Below are positions 1 through 6,664 of a DNA stretch of 20,841 nucleotides, piece by piece. Origin of the DNA: a virus; the IMG/VR virus record IMGVR_UViG_3300044692_000066, positions 1 to 20,841 of that record; one strand, given 5' to 3'. The position numbers and the translations under genes were made by a program. The notes beneath the pieces are model-generated. The model saw only the letters and a list, made by a program, of their open reading frames with translations. It had not been told where the DNA came from and did not search any database. Position 1 is the first letter of the stretch; every line of letters starts with the position of its first letter.

Positions 1-1
1 A

Positions 2-103
2 GGCCGCGGCCGGCCGCCGAAGCGGTGGCTCGAAGTCGCTGCCGACCTGGGGATCGACCTGCGCGCGGCCGCGCACGCGGCCGCGCACGCGGGGGCCGCA
101 TGA
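2..103 (+). CDS. C-terminal end of an unknown protein (partial)
   Basis: An open frame enters from the left edge and ends in TGA at 101-103, encoding the last 33 residues of a protein. The visible part contains RPPKRWLEVAADLGIDL followed by an Ala/His-rich tail. Its stop overlaps the ATG of the next gene as ATGA, the arrangement expected for translationally coupled phage genes and the main reason to believe the frame. A 12-bp direct repeat at 65-88 produces the AAAH repeats. I do not recognise the family; too little is present to assign a function. Confidence 0.5.
   Translation, partial: GRGRPPKRWLEVAADLGIDLRAAAHAAAHAGAA
65..88 (+). repeat. Two tandem copies of a 12-bp GC-rich unit
   Basis: The unit GCGGCCGCGCAC occurs twice in direct tandem. 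It lies inside the end of the upstream frame, where it encodes the repeated AAAH tail. It is probably a replication-slippage product; no regulatory role is evident. Confidence 0.5.
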
Positions 104-519
104 AAATCCGGGTATGTGAGCTGGACTTCGAAGTTGCCTTCACGCCGGACCTCCGCGACGACAGCGGCCAGGCCCTGTACGGCTTGTGCGATATGACCGA
201 GGGCCGGATATGGCTCGACGAGGCGATCCGCGACAACCCCTCGCTGGTCGTTTCGACGCTCGTGCACGAGATCATGCACGCGGTCATGGGCGCGACCGGG
301 ACGGGTCACCGTGCGTTCGGGGACGACTCCGACGCGGAGGAGCACTTTATCCGCCAGTTCACGCCGGGGATGATCACGGCGTTGCAGTCGGCGGGGCTCA
401 TGCGCGACCGATGGATCGGCGCGCGGGAGCCGCGGACGAAGACGACGGAGACGATGGCGCGGAACCTGTTGCTCGTCGTGCTGGTGCTGATTTTCTCGTT
501 GTTCGCTGGACGAGGATAA
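100..519 (+). CDS. HExxH metallopeptidase-like phage protein with hydrophobic C-terminus
   Basis: The 139-residue product carries HEIMH at residues 56-60, the zinc-binding HExxH signature of gluzincin-type peptidases, with acidic residues E80/E81 downstream as possible third ligands. Small HExxH proteins of this kind, related to SprT or ImmA/IrrE folds, are common in phage accessory regions; their substrates are mostly unknown. The ATG at 100 was chosen over an upstream in-frame ATG at 25 because it overlaps the previous stop as ATGA and the extra residues would be pure Arg/Gly/Ala. The C-terminus holds a 15-residue hydrophobic stretch, about residues 122-136, which could anchor the protein in a membrane. 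An internal ATG at 454, preceded by GGAG, could instead start a separate 21-residue hydrophobic peptide. Peptidase activity is inferred from the motif only. Confidence 0.72.
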   Translation: MKIRVCELDFEVAFTPDLRDDSGQALYGLCDMTEGRIWLDEAIRDNPSLVVSTLVHEIMHAVMGATGTGHRAFGDDSDAEEHFIRQFTPGMITALQSAGLMRDRWIGAREPRTKTTETMARNLLLVVLVLIFSLFAGRG

Positions 520-522
520 ACG

Positions 523-723
523 ATGACGACCGACGAAATCTTGAACGAGCAGGCCGAAAAGACCGAAAAGAAAGTTAGGATCTACAAGGTGGTTCCGCGG
601 AGCGCGTGGGATGCGTTCCTCGCCGCACCGTCCTGGGACGAGTTCTACCGTGACCTTGGCGAGCGCGCGCCGGTCGGGGAAAAACGCATGCAGGAGACCG
701 ATCATGCCGGAACCGATAGCTGA
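523..723 (+). CDS. Small hypothetical phage protein, 66 aa
   Basis: A 66-residue charged protein starting with ATG at 523, with GAGGA about eight bases upstream as ribosome-binding site. It follows the metallopeptidase gene after 3 bp and its end overlaps the next gene by 20 bp, so it sits within a coupled operon. The N-terminal half is rich in Glu and Lys; the middle contains WDAFLAAPSWDEFYRDLGER, which looks like an amphipathic helical pair. No signal peptide or membrane segment is seen. I do not recognise the family. Position and packing support a real gene. Confidence 0.6.
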   Translation: MTTDEILNEQAEKTEKKVRIYKVVPRSAWDAFLAAPSWDEFYRDLGERAPVGEKRMQETDHAGTDS

Positions 724-1486
724 GGCGCTCGAGGTCCTTCACGCCGCCGGGGTGCAACTGCGACGGAGCGACGCAGCGAGATGGGTTATCATCTACGACG
801 AGCGCGGCAAGCCGCGCGGACGGCTCAAGGCGCCGGCCCAGGTGGCGCGCTACGTGCGCCCCGACGGAACGATCATCGACGAGGCGACGCCGGAGAAGCA
901 GCTGCGCAAGATGGTCTTTGCGCTGTTGGGCGTGGACCTGGGGGTGGTGCCGGGCGAGCGCCCGACGATGATGCTTTGCCCCGATTGTGTGAACGCCGTC
1001 TACGACGTCCCGAAGAAAGGAAAAGTCCCGGCGCGGTGTCCGGGGTGCGAGATCGAGCGGTACAAATGTCCGGAGATCCTGCCGTCGGGGGACAAATGCG
1101 GTAAAACTCTAAACCCGAAAATATGGACACCGAGTAGCTGTGCGGCGCGCAATTATGCCCCACCTAAGTGCAAAAGCTGCACCGTTAGGGCCGCGTGCCA
1201 AAAAGCCCTCGCGAGCGTAACACTCGAACAGCGTAAGGTCGGGGGCCAAAAAGCCCAAGCGAGTAAAACTCCGGAACAGCGTAGGGCCGCGGGCAAAAAA
1301 GCCGTGGCGGGTAAAACACCCGAACAGCTTAGGGCCGCGGGCAAAAAAGCCGCCGCGAGTAAAACACCCGAACAGCGTATCGCCGCGGCCAAAAAAGCCG
1401 CCGCGGCCCGTTGGGCCAACCTAATCGCTAACGCCCAGCGACCGGAGCAACTTTCGGCGGCCGACCTGGCCGCTAGCGTGAAGTGA
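704..1486 (+). CDS. Zinc-ribbon protein with C-terminal TPEQR repeats
   Basis: The ATG at 704 is preceded by AGGAG at 692-696; the frame is open further upstream, but only this start has a good ribosome-binding site. The 260-residue protein has three parts. Residues 1-90 are mixed charged sequence. Residues 92-165 are Cys-rich: C92-x2-C95 and C112-x2-C115 form one zinc ribbon, and C122, C132, C146, C156, C159 and C165 may form a second. Residues 167-230 are four 16-residue repeats, roughly KAxASKTPEQRxAAGK, ending in KAAAARW. The repeats resemble basic nucleic-acid-binding tails such as KGG-type or NUMOD-like motifs, so DNA or RNA binding is a reasonable guess, but no catalytic domain is seen. 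The second half uses AGG, CGT and GTA codons and A-rich stretches unlike its neighbours, suggesting a separate origin. Confidence 0.7.
   Translation: MPEPIAEALEVLHAAGVQLRRSDAARWVIIYDERGKPRGRLKAPAQVARYVRPDGTIIDEATPEKQLRKMVFALLGVDLGVVPGERPTMMLCPDCVNAVYDVPKKGKVPARCPGCEIERYKCPEILPSGDKCGKTLNPKIWTPSSCAARNYAPPKCKSCTVRAACQKALASVTLEQRKVGGQKAQASKTPEQRRAAGKKAVAGKTPEQLRAAGKKAAASKTPEQRIAAAKKAAAARWANLIANAQRPEQLSAADLAASVK
1202..1393 (+). repeat. Four tandem 48-bp coding repeats
   Basis: Units start at 1202, 1250, 1298 and 1346, with a truncated fifth after 1394. Each begins with AAA-rich sequence and encodes KAxAxxTxEQRxxxGx. The repeats are in frame, so unit loss or gain would keep the gene open. Units 2 to 4 are closer to each other than to unit 1, suggesting recent expansion. 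Confidence 0.85.
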
Positions 1487-1498
1487 TAGGCAGGGACC

Positions 1499-1996
1499 AT
1501 GACGGGCAAGTACGGAACGACGATGAACGACTGGATCGACCAGCGACGCGACCAAGAAGCGGCAGCGCGCGAAGAGGCCAGAAGGTGGGCGGCTGACCCC
1601 GTCCCGCCAGGCTGGTCTACGCCGACGAACGTGTGCAAAAACTTCGTGAACGAGGGAGACTGGCCCAGGATCGCGGCGTCCGCGGCGTCCGCGGCGCAGC
1701 GCCGTGGCGGAGGCGTGCCGTTCCTAGGGGGCGGGCAGGTCGGCGTGATCACGAGCTGCAACATACCGGAGGACTCCGTCGTGCAGGTCAGCCCGAACGT
1801 GATCATCATGCACCCTCGCCGACTATTGGAGTTGTCCATCGCCCTGGAGCCTGGACTGTCCCACGCGCAGCGGTGCGCGGCGTGGTCACGGATTCGGATG
1901 AACGTGCGACTACGCGGCGGACTGCCGTCGCTGGCCTTTATTTTGGACTACGCACACCGGTGCGCGACCTTGGCGGAGGTTACCCCAGCTTTTTAG
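1499..1996 (+). CDS. Hypothetical phage protein, 165 aa
   Basis: The gene starts with ATG at 1499 after a GGCAGGGA ribosome-binding region and follows the zinc-ribbon gene by 12 bp. A second in-frame ATG lies at 1523. The N-terminal 45 residues are highly charged and probably helical, with IDQRRDQEAAAREEARRW. The middle is Gly-rich with the segment VPFLGGGQVGVITSCNIPED. The C-terminal part contains three Cys residues and several Arg. No known domain, signal peptide or membrane segment is recognised. Its last 17 bp overlap the end of the convergent portal gene. Coding status rests on length, ribosome-binding site and operon position. Confidence 0.55.
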   Translation: MTGKYGTTMNDWIDQRRDQEAAAREEARRWAADPVPPGWSTPTNVCKNFVNEGDWPRIAASAASAAQRRGGGVPFLGGGQVGVITSCNIPEDSVVQVSPNVIIMHPRRLLELSIALEPGLSHAQRCAAWSRIRMNVRLRGGLPSLAFILDYAHRCATLAEVTPAF

Positions 1997-4223
1997 CCGG
2001 CGGTCCTCCGGGCTTTTTCGCCGGCGGTCCGCTCGCGCCGGGCTTCGCGGCGATGGCCGACGCCTTGATCTGCATCTCGGCCTGCTTGTTCTCCTGGTCC
2101 TGCTTCGCCTTCTCCGCGCCGGTCGGCGGGAGTTCCGCGGTCGCGAGCTGCTCTTGCCGCTTTTGCAAGTCGATCTCGGTGTCGAGATTCAGCTCCCCGT
2201 TCCGGAAGCGCGACGACGCGACCTCGGCGGGCAAAAGGATCTCGTTGGCAACGTACTTCTCATCCGCCTGCGCCATGTTCCATCGGATCTGCGACTGTTC
2301 GAGCTCCGTCGGCTCGTAAAGCTTGTGCCAGGTGAACGACGTCGGCGGGACCCGGCCGTGCGTGGGGGAGTCCTTCGCTTTGCAAATCAGCTCGTACGCA
2401 CGCCGAAGCTTCGGTTCGAGGTAATTTATTTGCTTGCCCTTCACGTTGTCGTAAAAGCGCCGGAAGTCGGCATCCCCCGTCGCGTTCAGGCCCGAGGGCT
2501 CCCGCCCGAAGAGCAGCGCGACGGGCATCTCCGCCGCCGCGGCTACGTTGAGCATTTGCATTTGGATCACGTCCGCCACGCCGGTCAGCGGCGTGGCCGC
2601 GCGCTCGAAGTCCTCGTTTTGCGCGTCGAGGTAGAGCATGCGCCCCGACGAGCGAGACATGTCGACCATTTGCATGCGCGTGTTCAGCGTGCGTTGGTCA
2701 TTCGAGATAAGCTGGGCCAGGTTGTTGATTTTCATGACCGCTTGGCTCATGTCGATCATGAGGTTTGCGATCGATTGAAAACTCTGGTCGTATTGGCGGA
2801 GCGTGTCGTACGGCGCCTGGAGTACCGACAGCGACCACCCGAGGAGCCGGCGGCGCATAAGGAAGTCGACCGGAGCGCCGTCGAAGCGGATCACGCGCGA
2901 CTCGTGCACGCGCGTATTCGACTGGCCGCCGAAGGGGTTGACGATCTCCCACGTCTCGACCTCGCCGAACTTCGGCCCGATCTCGGCGTACCACGTCGAC
3001 GCAAAAACGAACCGGCGATCGATCCACGCGAGGTAGCGGATCGTCTTGATCCCGTCCTCGTTCAGCGGCGTGGCCATGTCCTGGCCGTCGTCGGCGCCGA
3101 TGATGAGCAGGCCCCCGCCGTACAGCCGCCCGAAGACCGTGGCCTCGTACATGCGCGGGATGAACGACAGGCGCGCGGCGTGCTCCTCGATCTGCTTGGC
3201 CAGGCGCGCGCCCGCGTCCTGATCCTGAGCGTTGTCCGCGGGGTTGGTGCCCTTGCCCTTCTCCGCCGACGCGGGCGCCGGACGACGCGGCGCCGGCTTG
3301 CGGTTGCTCGTCGCCTTCATCGCCGTGTCGACGCCCGCGGCCTGCGCCGCGTCGTCCGGCGGCCCGTCGCCGGGCTTCGCGGCGTTGGTGTTCTCTTGCG
3401 GCCCGGCGGCGGCTGGCTGACCCTCCGGGCGCGCGTTCGCCGTGTCGGGGGAACCCGCGCGCTCGGCACCGGGGGCGGCCTTCGACGGGTCGGTGGTCGA
3501 CGCGCTCGAGGCGTTCCCCGCCGGGACCTTCGGACGCTCGCCGGCGCCGCTGTTATTCAGCGACTTCGGGTCGGTTGGCTCGGTCCCGGCGGTGTCCGGG
3601 TTGTCCCGCGTCTGCGGGCGCGTGGGAGCGTCCGGAGCGCGTCCCGACGTGTTGGCGGGGTCACCCCCCATCGGGTCGATCAAGGGCGTTCCTGGGGCCG
3701 CCGGGCCGCTCTCCTGGCCAGCGGCGGACGGGTCTTCCGGGTCGCTGACGCGCGGGACGCCTTCCTCGTCCTCGTCGGGCTGCGCCCCGAATACCAGGCA
3801 CCAGCCGCGACGAAACATCTCATTGGGGTAGGCGGTGACGATGCGCTGGGCAAACGGATTTCCGTTGTACAGGCTCGAGAGCTGCGGATCGTCGATGCGG
3901 TACGGCTCTTCGAATTTGCTTTGGAGCGTCTTATCGCGCTCGAACGTCCCCATCCCCGTCACGCAATTTCGCCATCCGCCGCCCGCGCGCCCGTTCGCGC
4001 CGCCGACGAGACCGTCGAGCAAATTGTCTTCGCGGATACCGGACAGGTACGTGACGACGTCGGTGCGCTTCAGCGTCTCCGCGTCGACGCGGATCGGCTG
4101 CGCTGCGGGGTGCGCGAAGACGGGGAGCGCCGGCGGAGCTTTCGCGCGAGCCTCGACGCGCTCTTGCGACTCGAGCTGCTGTTCGATGGCAACGAGATTC
4201 GGCCTAAAAATGTTGAACCGCAC
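1980..4223 (-). CDS. Portal protein, DUF1073 family, with large disordered insertion
   Basis: The portal forms the dodecameric ring at the head vertex through which DNA is packaged and the neck attaches. The hallmark LLFGREPSGLNATG at about residues 570-583 is the DUF1073 signature, and FGRLYGGGLLIIG at about 364-376 is also typical. Between about 149 and 339 lies a Pro/Ala/Gly/Asp-rich low-complexity stretch with almost no hydrophobic residues. It makes this portal roughly 200 residues longer than the usual 430-550. The C-terminus is Lys/Gln-rich and ends in a PPAKKPGG/PPAKKLG repeat. I prefer the GTG at 4223, giving 747 aa, because CTAAACC lies 12 nt before it as at three other starts; an in-frame GTG at 4247 adds 8 residues. 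The gene is isolated on the minus strand, about 12 kb from the other head genes. No 2H phosphodiesterase motif of anti-CBASS Acb1 proteins is present, although the Pfam family shares that name. Confidence 0.93.
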   Translation of the reverse strand: MRFNIFRPNLVAIEQQLESQERVEARAKAPPALPVFAHPAAQPIRVDAETLKRTDVVTYLSGIREDNLLDGLVGGANGRAGGGWRNCVTGMGTFERDKTLQSKFEEPYRIDDPQLSSLYNGNPFAQRIVTAYPNEMFRRGWCLVFGAQPDEDEEGVPRVSDPEDPSAAGQESGPAAPGTPLIDPMGGDPANTSGRAPDAPTRPQTRDNPDTAGTEPTDPKSLNNSGAGERPKVPAGNASSASTTDPSKAAPGAERAGSPDTANARPEGQPAAAGPQENTNAAKPGDGPPDDAAQAAGVDTAMKATSNRKPAPRRPAPASAEKGKGTNPADNAQDQDAGARLAKQIEEHAARLSFIPRMYEATVFGRLYGGGLLIIGADDGQDMATPLNEDGIKTIRYLAWIDRRFVFASTWYAEIGPKFGEVETWEIVNPFGGQSNTRVHESRVIRFDGAPVDFLMRRRLLGWSLSVLQAPYDTLRQYDQSFQSIANLMIDMSQAVMKINNLAQLISNDQRTLNTRMQMVDMSRSSGRMLYLDAQNEDFERAATPLTGVADVIQMQMLNVAAAAEMPVALLFGREPSGLNATGDADFRRFYDNVKGKQINYLEPKLRRAYELICKAKDSPTHGRVPPTSFTWHKLYEPTELEQSQIRWNMAQADEKYVANEILLPAEVASSRFRNGELNLDTEIDLQKRQEQLATAELPPTGAEKAKQDQENKQAEMQIKASAIAAKPGASGPPAKKPGGPPAKKLG

Positions 4224-4228
4224 CTCCC

Positions 4229-4235
4229 GGTTTAG
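4229..4235 (-). promoter_or_regulatory. CTAAACC start-site motif, portal
   Basis: On the minus strand the sequence reads AGCTAAACCGGGAG-GTG. The C of the motif is exactly 12 nt before the GTG at 4223. No ribosome-binding site with normal spacing precedes that GTG. The fit to a promoter core at -12 with a leaderless start is inferred. Confidence 0.5.
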
Positions 4236-4250
4236 CTGTCTGGACACCCG

Positions 4251-4257
4251 CTAAACC
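4251..4257 (+). promoter_or_regulatory. CTAAACC start-site motif, HTH gene
   Basis: The sequence reads CGCTAAACCGAGGC-ATG, with the motif 12 nt before the ATG at 4263. GAGG is only one base from the ATG, too close to act as a normal ribosome-binding site. It forms an outward-facing pair with the portal copy. Confidence 0.5.
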
Positions 4258-4262
4258 GAGGC

Positions 4263-4454
4263 ATGGGTCGACCCGCACCAAAGCAACCCGCGCCACTGCA
4301 CGAAGGCGTGGCGGCGGTATTTATGGCGAACGAAATTCGAAGGGCGCGCACACGCCAGCCGCAACCGTCCTATTCGCAGATCGCGCGCGAGCTGGGCTGC
4401 ACCGAAAAAACCGTATACCGCGTGCTGACGGGGAAGACGCATGCCGCCGAATGA
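4263..4454 (+). CDS. Small helix-turn-helix DNA-binding protein, 63 aa
   Basis: The 63-residue protein has a Pro/Arg-rich N-terminus and a C-terminal helix-turn-helix, YSQIARELGCTEKTVYRVL at about residues 37-55, of the homeodomain-like or resolvase type. It opens the plus-strand group that continues with a small-terminase-like protein, with which it overlaps by 14 bp. Two roles fit. It could be the DNA-recognition part of a split small terminase that binds the packaging site. It could also be a regulator acting on the inverted repeat just upstream of its own start. The sequence does not decide between them. The ATG at 4263 is 12 nt downstream of the CTAAACC motif. Confidence 0.65.
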   Translation: MGRPAPKQPAPLHEGVAAVFMANEIRRARTRQPQPSYSQIARELGCTEKTVYRVLTGKTHAAE

Positions 4455-4902
4455 CCGGCCCGTGGCGATGCGCGAGGTGATCGTGTGCCAACCCGGCGCG
4501 GAGGGCGCGGCGATCGAAGCGGAGCGCGCGGAGCGCGCGGAGCGCGCGACGACGCTCGCCGTGCGCCGCGCCGAGGAAGCCGCGCGCCTGGCCATCGCCG
4601 AGAACAAAATGACGCACGCGCAAATCCAGCGCGAGGCGATGCTCTTCGTCCTCGGTCAGGTGCAGAAATGGAACAAGATGGCGGAACACCCCGATTTCCA
4701 GAACGCCCTCGGCCCGCTGGACCCGAAGGTGGTCATCAAGCTCGCGGACTTCGCGACGAAGAATTTCCGCCTCGACACCGGCCAGTCCACGGAAAACATC
4801 GCCCACGCCGTCACGCGCACGGTCGACTTTTCGAAGCTGACGCAGGAGGAGCGTAACGCGTGGCGCGCGCTCGCTCTGAAGGCCGGCGCGGGGCAAGAAT
4901 AA
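4441..4902 (+). CDS. Putative small terminase-like protein
   Basis: This 153-residue protein starts with ATG at 4441 after GGGGAAG and overlaps the HTH gene. Its N-terminal half is a long charged helix containing the AER triplet repeat, encoded by three 9-bp copies at 4522-4548. The C-terminal half, with LDPKVVIKLADFATKNFRLD and FSKLTQEERNAWRAL, resembles the oligomerisation region of small terminase subunits, where a helix of the form KALELxAKLxGLD is common. Small terminases recognise phage DNA and activate the large subunit. It lacks its own HTH, which the upstream 63-residue protein could supply. No large terminase follows in this window. The assignment rests on weak pattern similarity and context; a structural or regulatory protein is possible. 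Confidence 0.4.
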   Translation: MPPNDRPVAMREVIVCQPGAEGAAIEAERAERAERATTLAVRRAEEAARLAIAENKMTHAQIQREAMLFVLGQVQKWNKMAEHPDFQNALGPLDPKVVIKLADFATKNFRLDTGQSTENIAHAVTRTVDFSKLTQEERNAWRALALKAGAGQE

Positions 4903-4929
4903 CGGATTTCGGAGACGTGCCCTCTAATT

Positions 4930-5436
4930 ATGGGTGACTCATTTTGGGGCGTTCTGTCGGTGCTCGCGATCGACCCGGGCGCGAAAACGGGCTGGGCGTT
5001 GTTCCAGTCGCGTGTCGAACGTCCGTGGCACCTCGCCGCGTGCGGCGTCGTCTGCCCCCAGGATCACCTTTGGTTGGGGGGTTTGGAAGATTTAGATCTG
5101 GTCGTCATCGAAAACCCTCAGATTTACCCTTCGTCGAAGGTGCCGCCGAACGACATTCTGACCCTCGCGCGCATCGTCGGGCGGTATGAAGAGCGCTTCG
5201 CGGGCCGCGCCGAACGCATCGAGCTGGTCAAGCCGCGCGAGTGGAAGGGCTCCGTCAACGGGGACATCATGGCGCGCCGGATCGAAAGCGCGCTGTCGGC
5301 CTACGACAAGGACGTGATGCGCGGGTGCCTCGTCGGCACCGCCGAAGGCTATCGCCACAACGCGATCGACGCCATCGGGCTCGCACAGTGGACGATCAAG
5401 CAGCGTCGGCTCTGCCCGCGCGCGGAGGGGCGATGA
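4930..5436 (+). CDS. RuvC-fold Holliday-junction-type nuclease
   Basis: The 168-residue protein has the layout of RuvC-like resolvases: AIDPGAKTGWA with D15 on the first strand, VVIENPQ with E61, KPREWKG in the middle, and HNAIDAIGLA with D147 near the C-terminus. These acidic residues would bind the two metal ions that cut branched DNA. Phage members resolve recombination or replication intermediates, sometimes just before packaging, which suits its place next to small-terminase-like and portal genes. The start is uncertain: the ATG at 4930 has CGGAGA too far upstream, and an in-frame GTG at 4960, directly before the first strand, would remove ten residues. The family match is firm; the exact substrate is inferred. 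Confidence 0.85.
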   Translation: MGDSFWGVLSVLAIDPGAKTGWALFQSRVERPWHLAACGVVCPQDHLWLGGLEDLDLVVIENPQIYPSSKVPPNDILTLARIVGRYEERFAGRAERIELVKPREWKGSVNGDIMARRIESALSAYDKDVMRGCLVGTAEGYRHNAIDAIGLAQWTIKQRRLCPRAEGR

Positions 5437-5466
5437 TGTCGGACATATCCGCCGCGTTCAGGCGGC

Positions 5467-6663
5467 TTAGGCCAGTGCCGGCCCGAGCCCCGCGGCGTGC
5501 GACCATCGGGCGTTCGGGTTGCTGAAGACGAGGAATTGCGACGGCGAGCCGTAGAGCCTCGCGTTGATCGCGCCGCCGGTGAACACGAGCGGCGCGGCCG
5601 CCATCCGCCACGTGAATCCCCCGTCCGGGCTGTAGAGGATACGCAGGCCGGCGGCCACCGATACGGTCACAGCCAGGCAGCTCGAGTTATTCACGCCCAG
5701 ACCGCGCGAGCCCGTGAACGACGAGATCGAACTGACCTGCGTCCAGTTCACGCCGTCTTGCGACTGGTACGTGTTCATCCGGCTACCCGTGCCGGTGACG
5801 AGCACGAACGCTCCGTCCGCCGGCGAGTAGACCAGCCCGTTCGGCTGCTCTCCCGAGGCGAGGAACGCCGTGGACTGCAACGTCCAGGTCGTGCCGTCGG
5901 GGGACGTCATGTAATTCGTGGGCGGGCCGCCTTGCGGCATCACGACGAGCAGCGCGGAGGACTGCGCCATGAAAATGTCGCCATACGCGCCCCCGATCTT
6001 CGTGACCGGTACGCTCCACGACGACGGCGTGCCGGGCGTCGTCTCGTACGCGACGAAGGCCCCGATCGAACCCGGGAAGGTCCCCGCGAACGCGCCGACC
6101 ACGCGCCCGGCGAATACGGTGAGAACGCCGATCGGTAACGTGGTCGACGACAATCCGGCACCGGCCGAATTGAATCCTAGCGTCCACGCGCCGCCGAACG
6201 TGCAATGGTATATATCGGCGACGCTTGTCGTGCAGAACGCGCCAAAATAGTTCGTGCCATCAAACGCCGCGCTCGTCGCGAAGCCGAGCGCTCCAGCGCC
6301 GTTGTCGACGCTGGACCACCCCCCGGCGTCGTTGACGCCGTACGCGAGGAAGACGTTGCTCGATACGGTCCCGGACGAGCCCGCGCAGACGAGCCACGTG
6401 TTACCGACCGGATCCCACGCCCCGCCGTAGAAATTGACGTAGCCGGCCGTCGCTGACGCAGTGAAGGTGGCACCCCACGACACCCCCGGGACCGCCCCGC
6501 CCACGCTCGATTGGACCGAGATCGCGTTCAGGATCTGGTTCATCTCCTGCGCGGTCGATGCCTGGTCAGGCGTGAAATACGCATAGTTCGGATCGACCTT
6601 GATCGGTGTGCCGTTGTACGTATTCGATCCGGCCGGGTAATTCGTTCCGTTCGCCCAAAGCAT
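5467..6663 (-). CDS. Tail fibre or receptor-binding protein with Asp-box repeats
   Basis: The 398-residue product is rich in Gly, Ser, Thr, Ala and aromatic residues and poor in charge, as expected for a beta-structured virion surface protein. Asp-box motifs of the BNR/sialidase type are visible: SPDGTTW at 254-260, SQDGVNW at 301-307 and SPDGGFTW at 345-352. These mark a probable beta-propeller covering about residues 70-385. The N-terminal 60 residues, including DPNYAYFTPDQASTAQEMNQ, probably attach the protein to the baseplate. No sialidase catalytic set is recognised, so binding to a surface sugar is more likely than cleavage. It is the last gene of the tail operon, right after the DUF2612 baseplate gene, the usual place for a receptor-binding protein. 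Confidence 0.75.
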   Translation of the reverse strand: MLWANGTNYPAGSNTYNGTPIKVDPNYAYFTPDQASTAQEMNQILNAISVQSSVGGAVPGVSWGATFTASATAGYVNFYGGAWDPVGNTWLVCAGSSGTVSSNVFLAYGVNDAGGWSSVDNGAGALGFATSAAFDGTNYFGAFCTTSVADIYHCTFGGAWTLGFNSAGAGLSSTTLPIGVLTVFAGRVVGAFAGTFPGSIGAFVAYETTPGTPSSWSVPVTKIGGAYGDIFMAQSSALLVVMPQGGPPTNYMTSPDGTTWTLQSTAFLASGEQPNGLVYSPADGAFVLVTGTGSRMNTYQSQDGVNWTQVSSISSFTGSRGLGVNNSSCLAVTVSVAAGLRILYSPDGGFTWRMAAAPLVFTGGAINARLYGSPSQFLVFSNPNARWSHAAGLGPALA

Positions 6664-6664
6664 G

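Larger units (their letters stand above)
4228..4258. promoter_or_regulatory. Perfect inverted repeat between divergent portal and HTH genes
   Basis: CGGTTTAGC at 4228-4236 and GCTAAACCG at 4250-4258 are exact 9-bp inverted repeats separated by 13 bp. Within the spacer TGTC and GACA form a second small inverted repeat. The arm centres are 22 bp apart, about two helical turns, which suits a dimeric DNA-binding protein. The same bases supply the CTAAACC element for both the portal and the HTH gene. It is probably a divergent promoter or operator; both readings are inferred. Confidence 0.6.

Noticed and set aside
1109-1115. Ninth CTAAACC copy
   Set aside because: It is preceded by T rather than A/G and lies within the zinc-ribbon gene. 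The nearest downstream ATG, at 1123, leads to a stop after four codons.
1202-1393. CRISPR-like array
   Set aside because: The 48-bp repeats are contiguous, without spacers, and are in frame within a coding gene.
1988-2020. Possible terminator at the convergent ends of the 165-residue gene and the portal
   Set aside because: The T-runs come from AAA codons in the portal's repeated PPAKK tail, and the adjoining stem is short and imperfect.
1980-4223. Anti-CBASS function for the portal, because its Pfam family carries the Acb1 name
   Set aside because: No paired HxT/HxS 2H-phosphodiesterase motifs are visible; the sequence supports a portal only.
2154-4235. Plus-strand open frame of 693 codons opposite the portal
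   Set aside because: It is Arg/Val/Asp-rich without recognisable domains and mirrors the portal codons on the other strand. GC-rich genes often leave such antisense frames open.
5449-5466. Small hairpin between the convergent RuvC-like and fibre genes
   Set aside because: The stem is only about five base pairs (GCCGC/GCGGC) and no T-run follows on either strand, so I do not call an intrinsic terminator.
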